This document shows, piece after piece, positions 24,267 to 39,007 of a stretch of 64,000 bases of DNA. Origin of the DNA: Karalla daura. Its lineage: Eukaryota > Chordata > Actinopteri > Chaetodontiformes > Leiognathidae. The stretch is from positions 17,582,497 through 17,646,496 of the forward strand of contig CM055188.1 in the NCBI GenBank assembly GCA_029224185.1, in the 5' to 3' direction. The notes beneath the pieces are model-generated. The model did not search any database, was not told where the DNA came from, and saw only the letters and a list, made by a program, of their open reading frames with translations. The stretch's first letter is position 1. Each line of letters starts with the position of its first letter. The translations under genes were made by a program, and so were the position numbers.

Positions 24267-25187
24267 CTAGAGAGATGAACCTAAACAAACTGACACCATG
24301 GGGTCCTACTTATAAACTTTCAGACACTTACAGTTTGGTCTTATCAACACTGTGATGTCACAGTGACATCATCAAGCACCTTGACACCTTCAAAGGCACC
24401 TGATGCAGCTTGTGGAATGCACTGATCAAAGGCTGGTGTCAAAAAGCCTTTGATGTTTTTGCAAAGCACAAAAAGCAAAAACAAGAAAAAAAATATAAAA
24501 AAAGACAAATAAACCTAAAAGACAATTGGAAGAGAGGTGCAGACCCCGCCTTGGCCGGTTCATCCTAGTGGTCCTCGAGAGATGAACCTATACAAACTGA
24601 CACCATGGGGTCCTACTTATAAACTTTCAGACACTAACAGTTTGGTCTTATCAACACTGTGATGTCACAGTGACATCATCAAGCACCTTGACACCTTCAA
24701 AGGCACCTGATGCAGCTTGTGGAATGTACTGATCAAAGGCTGGTGTCAAAAAGCCTTTGATGTTTTTGCAAAGCACAAAAAGCGAAAAAAAGATAAAAAA
24801 TATAAAAAAAGACAAATAAAACTAAAAGAAAATTGGAAGAGAGGTGCTAGCCCCTCCTGGGCCGGTTCATCCCACTGGTCCTAGAGAGATGAACCAAAAC
24901 AAACTGACACCATGGGGTCCTACTTATAAACTTTCAGACACTTACAGTTTGGTCTTATCAACACTGTGATGTCACAGTGACATCATCAAGCACCTTGACA
25001 CCTTCAAAGGCACCTGATGCAGCTTGTGGATTGCACTGATCAAAGGCTGGTGTCAAAAAGCCTTTGATGTTTTTGCAAAGCACAAAAAGCAAAAACAAGA
25101 AAAAATATATAAAAAAAGACAAATAAACCTAAAAGACAATTGGAAGAGAGGTGCAGACCCCGCCTTGGCCGGTTCATCCTAGTGGTC
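24267..25187. repeat. Three monomers between HOR B and HOR C
   Basis: A monomer with GCAAAAACAAG (24267) is followed by m12 (24574) and m13 (24881). Confidence 0.82.
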
Positions 25188-25801
25188 CTCGAGAGATGAA
25201 CCTATACAAACTGACACCATGGGGTCCTACTTATAAACTTTCAGACACTAACAGTTTGGTCTTATCAACACTGTGATGTCACAGTGACATCATCAAGCAC
25301 CTTGACACCTTCAAAGGCACCTGATGCAGCTTGTGGAATGTACTGATCAAAGGCTGGTGTCAAAAAGCCTTTGATGTTTTTGCAAAGCACAAAAAGCGAA
25401 AAAAAGATAAAAAATATAAAAAAATACAAATAAAACTAAAAGAAAATTGGAAGAGAGGTGCTAGCCCCTCCTGGGCCGGTTCATCCCACTGGTCCTAGAG
25501 AGATGAACCAAAACAAACTGACACCATGGGGTCCTACTTATAAACTTTCAGACACTTACAGTTTGGTCTTATCAACACTGTGATGTCACAGTGACATCAT
25601 CAAGCACCTTGACACCTTCAAAGGCACCTGATGCAGCTTGTGGATTGCACTGATCAAAGGCTGGTGTCAAAAAGACTTTGATGTTTTTGCAAAGCACAAA
25701 AAGCAAAAAAAAGAAAAAATATATAAAAAAAGACAAATAAACCTAAAAGACAATTGGAAGAGAGGTGCAGACCCCGCCTTGGCCGGTTCATCCTAGTGGT
25801 C
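24574..25801. repeat. Amplified m12-m13 dimer (two copies)
   Basis: m12-m13 at 24574-25187 is followed at once by m12-m13 at 25188-25801. The second copy has private changes AAAAAATACAAAT and AAAAAGACTTTGATG. It is the local duplication from which HOR C starts. Confidence 0.85.
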
Positions 25802-28800
25802 CTAGAGAGATGAACCTAAACAAACTGACACCATGGGGTCCTACTTATAAACTTTCAGACACTAACAGTTTGGTCTTGTCAGCACTGTGATGTCACAGTG
25901 ACATCATCAAGCACCTTGACACCTTCAAAGGCACCTGATGCAGCTTGTGGAATGCACTGATCAAAGGCTGGTGTCAAAAAGCCTTTGATGTTTTTGCAAA
26001 GCACAAAAAGCAAAAAAAAGAAAAAATATATAAAAAAAGACAAATAAACCTAAAAGACAATTGGAAGAGAGGTGCAGACCCCACCTTGGCCGGTTCATCC
26101 TAGTGGTCCTAGAGAGATGAACCTATACAAACTGACACCATGGGGTCCTACTTGTAAACTTTCAGACACTTATTGTTTGGTCTTATCAACACTGTGATGT
26201 CACAGTGACATCATCAAGCACCTTGACACCTTCAAAGGCACCTGATGCAGCTTGTGGAATGTACTGATCAAAGGCTGGTTTCAAAAAGCCTTTGATGTTT
26301 TTGCAAAGCACAAAAAGCGAAAAAAAGATAAAAAATATAAAAAAAGACAAATAAAACTAAAAGAAAATTGGAAGAGAGGTGCTAGCCCCTCCTGGGCCGG
26401 TTCATCCCACTGGTCCTAGAGAGATGAACCTAAACAAACTGACACCATGGGGTCCTACTTATAAACTTTCAGACGCTTACAGTTTGGTCTTATCAACACT
26501 GTGATGTCACAGTGACATCATCAAGCACCTTGACACCTTCAAAGGGACCTGATGCAGCTTGTGGATTGCACTGATCAAAGGCTGGTGTCAAAAAGCCTTT
26601 GATGTTTTTGCAAAGCACAAAAAGCGAAAAAAAGATAAGAAAATATAAAAAAGAAAAATAAACCTAAAGGACAATTGGAAGAGAGGTGCAGACCCCGCCT
26701 TGGCCGGTTCATCCTAGTGGTCCTAGAGAGATGAACCTATACAAACTGACACCATGGGGACCTACTTATAAACTTTCAGACACTAACAGTTTGGTCTTAT
26801 CAACACTGTGATGTCACAGTGACATCATCAAGCACCTTGACACCTTCAAAGGCACCTGATGCAGCTTGTGGAATGCACTGATCAAAGGCTGGTGTCAAAA
26901 AGCCTTTGATGTTTTTGCAAAGCACAAAAAGCAAAAAAAAGAAAAAATATATAAAAAAAGACACATAAACCTAAAAGACAATTGGAAGAGAGGTGCAGAC
27001 CCCGCCTTGGCCGGTTCATCCTAGTGGTCCTAGAGAGATGAACCTAAACAAACTGACACCATGGGGTCCTACTTATAAACTTTCAGACACTTACAGTTTG
27101 GTCTTATCAACACTGTGATGTCACAGTGACATCATCAAGCACCTTGACACCTTCAAAGGCACCTGATGCAGCTTGTGGAATGCGCTGATCAAAGGCTGGT
27201 GTCAAAAAGCCTTTGATGTTTTGCAAAGCACAAAAAGCAAAAAAAAGCAAAAATATATAAAAAAAGACAAATAAACCTAAAAGACAATTGGAAGAGAGGT
27301 GCAGACCCCGCCTTGGCCGGTTCATCCTAGTGGTCCTAGAGAGATGAACCTGAACAAACTGACACCATGGGGTCCTACTTATAAACTTTCAGACACTTAC
27401 AGTTTGGTCTTATCAACACTGTGATGTCACAGTGACATCATCAAGCACCTTGACACCTTCAAAGGCACCTGATGCAGCTTGTGGAATGCACTGGTCAAAG
27501 GCTGGTGTCAAAAAGCCTTTGATGTTTTTGCAAAGCACAAAAAGCAAAAAAAAGATAAGAAAACATAAAAAAAGACAAATAAAACTAAAAGAAAATTTGA
27601 AGAAAGGTGCATTCCCCGCCTTGGCCGGTTCATCCTAGTGGTCCTCGAGAGATGAACCTGAACAAACTGACACCATGGGGTCCTACTTATAAACTTTCAG
27701 ACACTAACAGTTTGGTCTTATCAACACTGTGATGTCACAGTGACATCATCAAGCACCTTGACACCTTCAAAGGCACCTGATGCAGCTTGTGGAATGCACT
27801 GATCAAAGGCTGGTGTCAAAAAGCCTTTGATGCTTTTGCAAAGCACAAAAAGCAAAAAAAAGAAAAAATATATAAAAAAAGACAAATAAACCTAAAAGAC
27901 AATTGGAAGAGAGGTGCAGACCCCGCCTTGGCCGGTTCATCCTAGTGGTCCTAGAGAGATGAACCTGAACAAACTGACACCATGGGGTCCTACTTCTAAA
28001 CTTTCAGACACTTACAGTTTGGTCTTATCAACACTGTGATGTCACAGTGACATCATCAAGCACCTTGACACCTTCAAAGGCACCTGATGCAGCTTGTGGA
28101 ATGTACTGATCAAAGGCTGGTGTCAAAAAGCCTTTGATGTTTGTGCAAAGCACAAAAAGCGAAAAAAAGATAAAAAATATAAAAAAAGACAAATAAAACT
28201 AAAAGAAAATTGGAAGAGAGGTGCTAGCCCCTCCTGGGCCGGTTCATCCCACTGGTCCTAGAGAGATGAACCTAAACAAACTGACACCATGGGGTCCTAC
28301 GTATAAACTTTCAGACACTTGCAGTTTGGTCTTATCAACACTGTGATGTCACAGTGACATCATCAAGCACCTTGACACCTTCAAAGGGACCTGATGCAGC
28401 TTGTGGATTGCACTGATCAAAGGCTGGTGTCAAAAAGCCTTTGATGTTTTTGCAAAGCACAAAAAGCGAAAAAAAGATAAGAAAATATAAAAACGAAAAA
28501 TAAACCTAAAGGACAATTGGAAGAGAGGTGCAGACCCCGCCTTGGCCGGTTCATCCTAGTGGTCCTAGAGAGATGAACCTGAACAAACTGACACCATGGG
28601 GTCCTACTTATAAACTTTCAGACACTAACAGTTTGGTCTTATCAACACTGTGATGTCACAGTGACATCATCAAGCACCTTGACACCTTCAAAGGCACCTG
28701 ATGCAGCTTGTGGAATGCACTGATCAAAGGCTGGTGTCAAAAAGCCTTTGATGTTTTTGCAAAGCACAAAAAGCAAAAAAAAGAAAAAATATATAAAAAA

Positions 28801-29178
28801 ACGCAAATAAACCTAAAAGACAATTGGAAGAGAGGTGCAGACCCCGCCTTGGCCGGTTCATCCTAGTGGTCCTAGAGAGATGAACCTAAACAAACTGACA
28901 CCATGGGGTCCTACTTATAAACTTTCAGACACATACAGTTTGGTCTTATCAACACTGTGATGTCACAGTGACATCATCAAGCACCTTGACACCTTCAAAG
29001 GCACCTGATGCAGCTTGTGGAATGCACTGATCAAAGGCTGGTGTCAAAAAGCCTTTGATATTTTTGCAAAGCACAAAAAGCGAAAAAAAGATAAAAAATA
29101 TAAAACAAGACAAATAAAACTAAAAGAAAATTGGAAGAGAGGTGCAGACCCCGCCTTGGCCGGTTCATCCTAGTGGTC
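25188..29178. repeat. HOR C, copy 1 (13 monomers, 3,991 bp)
   Basis: Starts at m12, m13; then a monomer with GGTCTTGTCAGCACTG (25802), one with ACTTGTAAAC and CTTATTG (26109), one with GACGCTTAC (26417), m8, m9 (with GAATGCGCTG), m10, m11, one with TTCTAAAC (27951), one with CTACGTATAAAC (28258), and two more, the last with ACACATACAG (28872). All private changes recur in copy 2. Confidence 0.92.
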
Positions 29179-32100
29179 CTCGAGAGATGAACCTATACAA
29201 ACTGACACCATGGGGTCCTACTTATAAACTTTCAGACACTAACAGTTTGGTCTTATCAACACTGTGATGTCACAGTGACATCATCAAGCACCTTGACACC
29301 TTCAAAGGCACCTGATGCAGCTTGTGGAATGTACTGATCAAAGGCTGGTGTCAAAAAGCCTTTGATGTTTTTGCAAAGCACAAAAAGCGAAAAAAAGATA
29401 AAAAATATAAAAAAATACAAATAAAACTAAAAGAAAATTGGAAGAGAGGTGCTAGCCCCTCCTGGGCCGGTTCATCCCACTGGTCCTAGAGAGATGAACC
29501 AAAACAAACTGACACCATGGGGTCCTACTTATAAACTTTCAGACACTTACAGTTTGGTCTTATCAACACTGTGATGTCACAGTGACATCATCAAGCACCT
29601 TGACACCTTCAAAGGCACCTGATGCAGCTTGTGGATTGCACTGATCAAAGGCTGGTGTCAAAAAGACTTTGATGTTTTTGCAAAGCACAAAAAGCAAAAA
29701 AAAGAAAAAATATATAAAAAAAGACAAATAAACCTAAAAGACAATTGGAAGAGAGGTGCAGACCCCGCCTTGGCCGGTTCATCCTAGTGGTCCTAGAGAG
29801 ATGAACCTAAACAAACTGACACCATGGGGTCCTACTTATAAACTTTCAGACACTAACAGTTTGGTCTTGTCAGCACTGTGATGTCACAGTGACATCATCA
29901 AGCACCTTGACACCTTCAAAGGCACCTGATGCAGCTTGTGGAATGCACTGATCAAAGGCTGGTGTCAAAAAGCCTTTGATGTTTTTGCAAAGCACAAAAA
30001 GCAAAAAAAAGAAAAAATATATAAAAAAAGACAAATAAACCTAAAAGACAATTGGAAGAGAGGTGCAGACCCCACCTTGGCCGGTTCATCCTAGTGGTCC
30101 TAGAGAGATGAACCTATACAAACTGACACCATGGGGTCCTACTTGTAAACTTTCAGACACTTATTGTTTGGTCTTATCAACACTGTGATGTCACAGTGAC
30201 ATCATCAAGCACCTTGACACCTTCAAAGGCACCTGATGCAGCTTGTGGAATGTACTGATCAAAGGCTGGTTTCAAAAAGCCTTTGATGTTTTTGCAAAGC
30301 ACAAAAAGCGAAAAAAAGATAAAAAATATAAAAAAAGACAAATAAAACTAAAAGAAAATTGGAAGAGAGGTGCTAGCCCCTCCTGGGCCGGTTCATCCCA
30401 CTGGTCCTAGAGAGATGAACCTAAACAAACTGACACCATGGGGTCCTACTTATAAACTTTCAGACGCTTACAGTTTGGTCTTATCAACACTGTGATGTCA
30501 CAGTGACATCATCAAGCACCTTGACACCTTCAAAGGGACCTGATGCAGCTTGTGGATTGCACTGATCAAAGGCTGGTGTCAAAAAGCCTTTGATGTTTTT
30601 GCAAAGCACAAAAAGCGAAAAAAAGATAAGAAAATATAAAAAAGAAAAATAAACCTAAAGGACAATTGGAAGAGAGGTGCAGACCCCGCCTTGGCCGGTT
30701 CATCCTAGTGGTCCTAGAGAGATGAACCTATACAAACTGACACCATGGGGACCTACTTATAAACTTTCAGACACTAACAGTTTGGTCTTATCAACACTGT
30801 GATGTCACAGTGACATCATCAAGCACCTTGACACCTTCAAAGGCACCTGATGCAGCTTGTGGAATGCACTGATCAAAGGCTGGTGTCAAAAAGCCTTTGA
30901 TGTTTTTGCAAAGCACAAAAAGCAAAAAAAAGAAAAAATATATAAAAAAAGACACATAAACCTAAAAGACAATTGGAAGAGAGGTGCAGACCCCGCCTTG
31001 GCCGGTTCATCCTAGTGGTCCTAGAGAGATGAACCTAAACAAACTGACACCATGGGGTCCTACTTATAAACTTTCAGACACTTACAGTTTGGTCTTATCA
31101 ACACTGTGATGTCACAGTGACATCATCAAGCACCTTGACACCTTCAAAGGCACCTGATGCAGCTTGTGGAATGCGCTGATCAAAGGCTGGTGTCAAAAAG
31201 CCTTTGATGTTTTGCAAAGCACAAAAAGCAAAAAAAAGCAAAAATATATAAAAAAAGACAAATAAACCTAAAAGACAATTGGAAGAGAGGTGCAGACCCC
31301 GCCTTGGCCGGTTCATCCTAGTGGTCCTAGAGAGATGAACCTGAACAAACTGACACCATGGGGTCCTACTTATAAACTTTCAGACACTTACAGTTTGGTC
31401 TTATCAACACTGTGATGTCACAGTGACATCATCAAGCACCTTGACACCTTCAAAGGCACCTGATGCAGCTTGTGGAATGCACTGGTCAAAGGCTGGTGTC
31501 AAAAAGCCTTTGATGTTTTTGCAAAGCACAAAAAGCAAAAAAAAGATAAGAAAACATAAAAAAAGACAAATAAAACTAAAAGAAAATTTGAAGAAAGGTG
31601 CATTCCCCGCCTTGGCCGGTTCATCCTAGTGGTCCTCGAGAGATGAACCTGAACAAACTGACACCATGGGGTCCTACTTATAAACTTTCAGACACTAACA
31701 GTTTGGTCTTATCAACACTGTGATGTCACAGTGACATCATCAAGCACCTTGACACCTTCAAAGGCACCTGATGCAGCTTGTGGAATGCACTGATCAAAGG
31801 CTGGTGTCAAAAAGCCTTTGATGCTTTTGCAAAGCACAAAAAGCAAAAAAAAGAAAAAATATATAAAAAAAGACAAATAAACCTAAAAGACAATTGGAAG
31901 AGAGGTGCAGACCCCGCCTTGGCCGGTTCATCCTAGTGGTCCTAGAGAGATGAACCTGAACAAACTGACACCATGGGGTCCTACTTCTAAACTTTCAGAC
32001 ACTTACAGTTTGGTCTTATCAACACTGTGATGTCACAGTGACATCATCAAGCACCTTGACACCTTCAAAGGCACCTGATGCAGCTTGTGGAATGTACTGA

Positions 32101-33169
32101 TCAAAGGCTGGTGTCAAAAAGCCTTTGATGTTTGTGCAAAGCACAAAAAGCGAAAAAAAGATAAAAAATATAAAAAAAGACAAATAAAACTAAAAGAAAA
32201 TTGGAAGAGAGGTGCTAGCCCCTCCTGGGCCGGTTCATCCCACTGGTCCTAGAGAGATGAACCTAAACAAACTGACACCATGGGGTCCTACGTATAAACT
32301 TTCAGACACTTGCAGTTTGGTCTTATCAACACTGTGATGTCACAGTGACATCATCAAGCACCTTGACACCTTCAAAGGGACCTGATGCAGCTTGTGGATT
32401 GCACTGATCAAAGGCTGGTGTCAAAAAGCCTTTGATGTTTTTGCAAAGCACAAAAAGCGAAAAAAAGATAAGAAAATATAAAAACGAAAAATAAACCTAA
32501 AGGACAATTGGAAGAGAGGTGCAGACCCCGCCTTGGCCGGTTCATCCTAGTGGTCCTAGAGAGATGAACCTGAACAAACTGACACCATGGGGTCCTACTT
32601 ATAAACTTTCAGACACTAACAGTTTGGTCTTATCAACACTGTGATGTCACAGTGACATCATCAAGCACCTTGACACCTTCAAAGGCACCTGATGCAGCTT
32701 GTGGAATGCACTGATCAAAGGCTGGTGTCAAAAAGCCTTTGATGTTTTTGCAAAGCACAAAAAGCAAAAAAAAGAAAAAATATATAAAAAAACGCAAATA
32801 AACCTAAAAGACAATTGGAAGAGAGGTGCAGACCCCGCCTTGGCCGGTTCATCCTAGTGGTCCTAGAGAGATGAACCTAAACAAACTGACACCATGGGGT
32901 CCTACTTATAAACTTTCAGACACATACAGTTTGGTCTTATCAACACTGTGATGTCACAGTGACATCATCAAGCACCTTGACACCTTCAAAGGCACCTGAT
33001 GCAGCTTGTGGAATGCACTGATCAAAGGCTGGTGTCAAAAAGCCTTTGATATTTTTGCAAAGCACAAAAAGCGAAAAAAAGATAAAAAATATAAAACAAG
33101 ACAAATAAAACTAAAAGAAAATTGGAAGAGAGGTGCAGACCCCTCCTGGGCCGGTTCATCCCACTGGTC
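29179..33169. repeat. HOR C, copy 2
   Basis: Repeats copy 1 at offset 3,991. The last monomer has the tail CCCTCCTGGGCC where copy 1 has CCCGCCTTGGCC, which puts the exchange point in the last 60 bp of the unit. Confidence 0.92.
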
Positions 33170-34705
33170 CTAGAGAGATGAACCTGAACAAACTGACTCC
33201 ATGGGGTCCTACTTATAAACTTTCAGACACTAACAGTTTGGTCTTATCAACACTGTGATGTCACAGTGACATCATCAAGCACCTTGACACCTTCAAAGGC
33301 ACCTGATGCAGCTTGTGGAATGTACTGATCAAAGGCTGGTGTCAAAAAGCCTTTGATATTTTTGCAAAGCACAAAAAGCGAAAAAAAGATAAAAAATATA
33401 AAAAAAGACAAATAAAACTAAAAGAAAATTGGAAGAGAGGTGCAGACCCCTCCTGGGCCGGTTCATCCCACTGGTCCTAGAGAGATGAACCTAAGCAAAC
33501 TGACTCCATGGGGTCCTACTTATAAACTTTCAGACACTAAAAGTTTGGTCTTATCAACACTGTGATGTCACAGTGACATCATCAAGCACCTTGACACCTT
33601 CAAAGGCACCTGATGCAGCTTGTGGAATGCACTGATCAAAGGCTGGTGTCAAAAAGCCTTTGATGTTTTTGCAAAGCACAAAAAGCAAAAACAAGAAAAA
33701 AAATATAAAAAAAGACAAATAAACCTAAAAGACAATTGGAAGAGAGGTGCAGACCCCGCCTTGGCCGGTTCATCCTAGTGGTCCTCGAGAGATGAACCTA
33801 TACAAACTGACACCATGGGGTCCTACTTATAAACTTTCAGACACTAACAGTTTGGTCTTATCAACACTGTGATGTCACAGTGACATCATCAAGCACCTTG
33901 ACAACTTCAAAGGCACCTGATGCAGCTTGTGGAATGTACTGATCAAAGGCTGGTGTCAAAAAGCCTTTGATGTTTTTGCAAAGCACAAAAAGCGAAAAAA
34001 AGATAAAAAATATAAAAAAAGACAAATAAAACTAAAAGAAAATTGGAAGAGAGGTGCTAGCCCCTCCTGGGCCGGTTCATCCCACTGGTCCTAGAGAGAT
34101 GAACCAAAACAAACTGACACCATGGGGTCCTACTTATAAACTTTCAGACACTTACAGTTTGGTCTTATCAACACTGTGATGTCACAGTGACATCATCAAG
34201 CACCTTGACACCTTCAAAGGCACCTGATGCAGCTTGTGGATTGCACTGATCAAAGGCTGGTGTCAAAAAGCCTTTGATGTTTTTGCAAAGCACAAAAAGC
34301 AAAAAAAAGAAAAAATATATAAAAAAAGACAAATAAACCTAAAAGACAATTGGAAGAGAGGTGCAGACCCCGCCTTGGCCGGTTCATCCTAGTGGTCCTA
34401 GAGAGATGAACCTAAACAAACTGACACCATGGGGTCCTACTTATAAACTTTCAGACACTTATTGTTTGGTCTTATCAACACTGTGATGTCACAGTGACAT
34501 CATCAAGCACCTTGACACCTTCAAAGGCACCTGATGCAGCTTGTGGAATGTACTGATCAAAGGCTGGTGTCAAAAAGCCTTTGATGTTTTTGCAAAGCAC
34601 AAAAAGCGAAAAAAAGATAAAAAATATAAAAAAAAGACAAATAAAACTAAACGAAAATTGGAAGAGAGGTGCCAGCCCCTCCTGGGCTCGTTCATCCCAC
34701 TGGTC
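33170..34705. repeat. Five linking monomers
   Basis: CTGAAC with GACTCC (33170), m4-like with ACTAAAAGTTTGG (33477), m12 (33784, with GACAACTTC), m13 (34091), m14 (34398, with GGTGCCAGCCCC). They re-enter HOR A at 34706. Confidence 0.85.
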
Positions 34706-37700
34706 CTTGAGAGATGAACCTATACAAACTGACACCATGGGGTCCTACTTATAAACATTCAGACACTAACAGTTTGGTATTATCAACACTGTGATGTCAC
34801 AGAGACATCATCAAGCACCTTGACACATTCAAAGGCACCTGATGCAGCTTGTGGATTGAACTGATCAAAGGCTGGTGTCAAAAAGCCTTTGATGTTTTTG
34901 CAAAGCACAAAAAGCGAAAAAAAGATAAGAAAATATAAAAAAGAAAAATAAACCTAAAGGACAATTGGAAGAGAGGTGCAGACCCCGCCTTGGCCGGTTC
35001 ATCCTAGTGGTCCTAGAGAGATGAACCTGAACAAACTGACACCATGGGGTCCTACTTATAAACTTTCAGACACTTACAGTTTGGTCTTATCAACACTGTG
35101 ATGTCACAGTGACATCATCAAGCACCTTGACACCTTCAAAGGCACCTGATGCAGCTTGTGGAATGCACTGATCAAAGGCTGGTGTCAAAAAGCCTTTGAT
35201 GTTTTTGCAAAGCACAAAAAGCGAAAAAAAAGATAAGAAAACATAAAAAAAGACAAATAAAACTAAAAGAAAATTGGAAGAGAGGTGCAGACCCCGCCTT
35301 GGCCGGTTCATCCTAGTGGTCCTCGAGAGATGAACCTATACAAACTGACACCATGGGGTCCTACTTATAAACTTTCAGACACTAACAGTTTGGTCTTATC
35401 AACACTGTGATGTCACAGTGACATCATCAAGCACCTTGACACCTTCAAAGGCACCTGATGCAGCTTGTGGAATGTACTGATCAAAGGCTGGTGTCAAAAA
35501 GCCTTTGATATTTTTGCAAAGCACAAAAAGCGAAAAAAAGATAAAAAATATAAAAAAAGACAAATAAAACTAAAAGAAAATTGGAAGAGAGGTGCAGACC
35601 CCTCCTGGGTCGGTTCATCCCACTGGTCCTAGAGAGATGAACCTAAGCAAACTGACTCCATGGGGTCCTACTTATAAACTTTCAGACACTAACAGTTTGG
35701 TCTTATCAACACTGTGATGTCACAGTGACATCATCAAGCACCTTGACACCTTCAAAGGCACCTGATGCAGCTTGTGGAATGCACTGATCAAAGGCTGGTG
35801 TCAAACAGCCTTTGATGTTTTTGCAAAGCACAAAAAGCAAAAAAAAGAAAAAAAATATAAAAAAAGACAAATAAACCTAAAAGACAATTGGAAGAGAGGT
35901 GCAGACCCCGCCTTGGCCGGTTCATCCTAGTGGTCCTCGAGAGATGAACCTATACAAACTGACACCATGGGGTCCTACTTATAAACTTTCAGACACTAAC
36001 AGTTTGGTCTTATCAACACTGTGATGTCACAGTGACATCATCAAGCACCTTGACACCTTCAAAGGCACCTGATGCAGCTTGTGGATTGCACTGATCAAAG
36101 GCTGGTGTCAAAAAGCCTTTGATGTTTTTGCAAAGCACAAAAAGCAAAAAAAAGAAAAAATATACAAAAAAAGACAAATAAAACTAAAAGACAATTGGAA
36201 GAGAGGTGCAGACCCCTCCTGGGCCGGTTCATCCCACTGGTCCTAGAGAGATGAACCTGAACAAACTGACACCATGGGGTCCTACTTATAAACTTTCAGA
36301 CACTTACAGTTTGGTCTTATCAACACTGTGATGTCACAGTGACATCATCAAGCACCTTGACACCTTCAAAGGCACCTGATGCAGCTTGTGGAATGCACTG
36401 ATCAAAGGCTGGTGTCAAAAAGCCTTTGATGTTTTTGCAAAGCACAAAAAGCGAAAAAAAGATAAGAAAACATAAAAAAAGACAAATAAAACTAAAAGAA
36501 AATTTGAAGAGAGGTGCATTCCCCGCCTTGGCCGGTTCATCCTAGTGGTCCTAGAGAGATGAACCTATACAAACTGACACCATGGGGTCCTACTTATAAA
36601 CTTTCAGACACTTACAGTTTGGTCTTATCAACACTGTGATGTCACAGTGACATCATCAAGCACCTTGACACCTTCAAAGGGACCTGATGCAGCTTGTGGA
36701 TTGCACTGATCAAAGGCTGGTGTCAAAAAGCCTTTGATGTTTTTGCAAAGCACAAAAAGCGAAAAAAAGATAAGAAAATATAAAAAAGAAAAATAAACCT
36801 AAAGGACAATTGGAAGAGAGGTGCAGACCCCGCCTTGGCCGGTTCATCCTAGTGGTCCTAGAGAGATGAACCTATACAAACTGACACCATGGGGACCTAC
36901 TTATAAACTTTCAGACACTAACAGTTTGGTCTTATCAACACTGTGATGTCACAGTGACATCATCAAGCACCTTGACACCTTCAAAGGCACCTGATGCAGC
37001 TTGTGGAATGCACTGATCAAAGGCTGGTGTCAAAAAGCCTTTGATGTTTTTGCAAAGCACAAAAAGCAAAAAAAAGAAAAAATGTATAAAAAAAGACAAA
37101 TAAACCTAAAAGACAATTGGAAGAGAGGTGCAGACCCCGCCTTGGCCGGTTCATCCTAGTGGTCCTAGAGAGATGAACCTAAACAAACTGACACCATGGG
37201 GTCCTACTTATAAACTTTCAGACACTTACAGTTTGGTCTTATCAACACTGTGATGTCACAGTGACATCATCAAGCACCTTGACACCTTCAAAGGCACCTG
37301 ATGCAGCTTGTGGAATGCACTGATCAAAGGCTGGTGTCAAAAAGCCTTTGATGTTTTGCAAAGCACAAAAAGCAAAAAAAAGCAAAAATATATAAAAAAA
37401 GACAAATAAACCTAAAAGACAATTGGAAGAGAGGTGCAGACCCCGCCTTGGCCGGTTCATCCTAGTGGTCCTAGAGAGATGAACCTGAACAAACTGACAC
37501 CATGGGGTCCTACTTATAAACTTTCAGACACTTACAGTTTGGTCTTATCAACACTGTGATGTCACAGTGACATCATCAAGCACCTTGACACCTTCAAAGG
37601 CACCTGATGCAGCTTGTGGAATGCACTGGTCAAAGGCTGGTGTCAAAAAGCCTTTGATGTTTTTGCAAAGCACAAAAAGCGAAAAAAAGATAAGAAAACA

Positions 37701-39007
37701 TAAAAAAAGACAAATAAAACTAAAAGAAAATTTGAAGAAAGGTGCATTCCCCGCCTTGGCCGGTTCATCCTAGTGGTCCTCGAGAGATGAACCTGAACAA
37801 ACTGACACCATGGGGTCCTACTTATAAACTTTCAGACACTAACAGTTTGGTCTTATCAACACTGTGATGTCACAGTGACATCATCAAGCACCTTGACACC
37901 TTCAAAGGCACCTGATGCAGCTTGTGGAATGCACTGATCAAAGGCTGGTGTCAAAAAGCCTTTGATGCTTTTGCAAAGCACAAAAAGCAAAAAAAATAAA
38001 AAATATATAAAAAAAGACAAATAAACCTAAAAGACAATTGGAAGAGAGGTGCAGACCCCGCCTTGGCCGGTTCATCCTAGTGGTCCTAGAGAGATGAACC
38101 TAAACAAACTGACACCATGGGGTCCTACTTATGAACTTTCAGACACTTACAGTTTGGTCTTATCAACACTGTGATGTCACAGTGACATCATCAAGCACCT
38201 TGACACCTTCAAAGGCACCTGATGCAGCTTGTGGAATGTACTGATCAAAGGCTGGTGTCAAAAAGCCTTTGATGTTTGTGCAAAGCACAAAAAGCGAAAA
38301 AAAGATAAAAAATATAAAAAAAGACAAATAAAACTAAAAGAAAATTGGAAGAGAGGTGCTAGCCCCTCCTGGGCCGGTTCATCCCACTGGTCCTAGAGAG
38401 ATGAACCAAAACAAACTGACACCATGGGGTCCTACTTATAAACTTTCAGACACTTACAGTTTGGTCTTATCAACACTGTGATGTCACAGTGACATCATCA
38501 AGCACCTTGACACCTTCAAAGGCACCTGATGCAGCTTGTGGATTGCACTGATCAAAGGCTGGTGTCAAAAAGCCTTTGATGTTTTTGCAAAGCACAAAAA
38601 GCAAAAAAAAGAAAAAATATATAAAAAAAGACAAATAAACCTAAAAGACAATTGGAAGAGAGGTGCAGACCCCGCCTTGGCCGGTTCATCCTAGTGGTCC
38701 TAGAGAGATGAACCTAAACAAACTGACACCATGGGGTCCTACTTATAAACTTTCAGACACTTATTGTTTGGTCTTATCAACACTGTGATGTCACAGTGAC
38801 ATCATCAAGCACCTTGACACCTTCAAAGGCACCTGATGCAGCTTGTGGAATGTACTGATCAAAGGCTGGTGTCAAAAAGCCTTTGATGTTTTTGCAAAGC
38901 ACAAAAAGCGAGAAAAAGATAAAAAATATTAAAAAAAGACAAATAAAACTAAACGAAAATTGGAAGAGAGGTGCTAGCCCCTCCTGGGCTCGTTCATCCC
39001 ACTGGTC
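34706..39007. repeat. HOR A, copy 4 (14 monomers, 4,302 bp)
   Basis: m1 to m14 in the order of copy 1, lying 34.7 kb away, with the derived m12 form. Private changes in m1 include GGTATTATC, CACAGAGACATC (breaks the palindrome) and GGATTGAACTG. m4 has GTCAAACAGCC. The m9 at 37165 repeats at 41158, so a 13-monomer B-type period (3,993 bp) overlaps the end of this unit. Confidence 0.88.
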
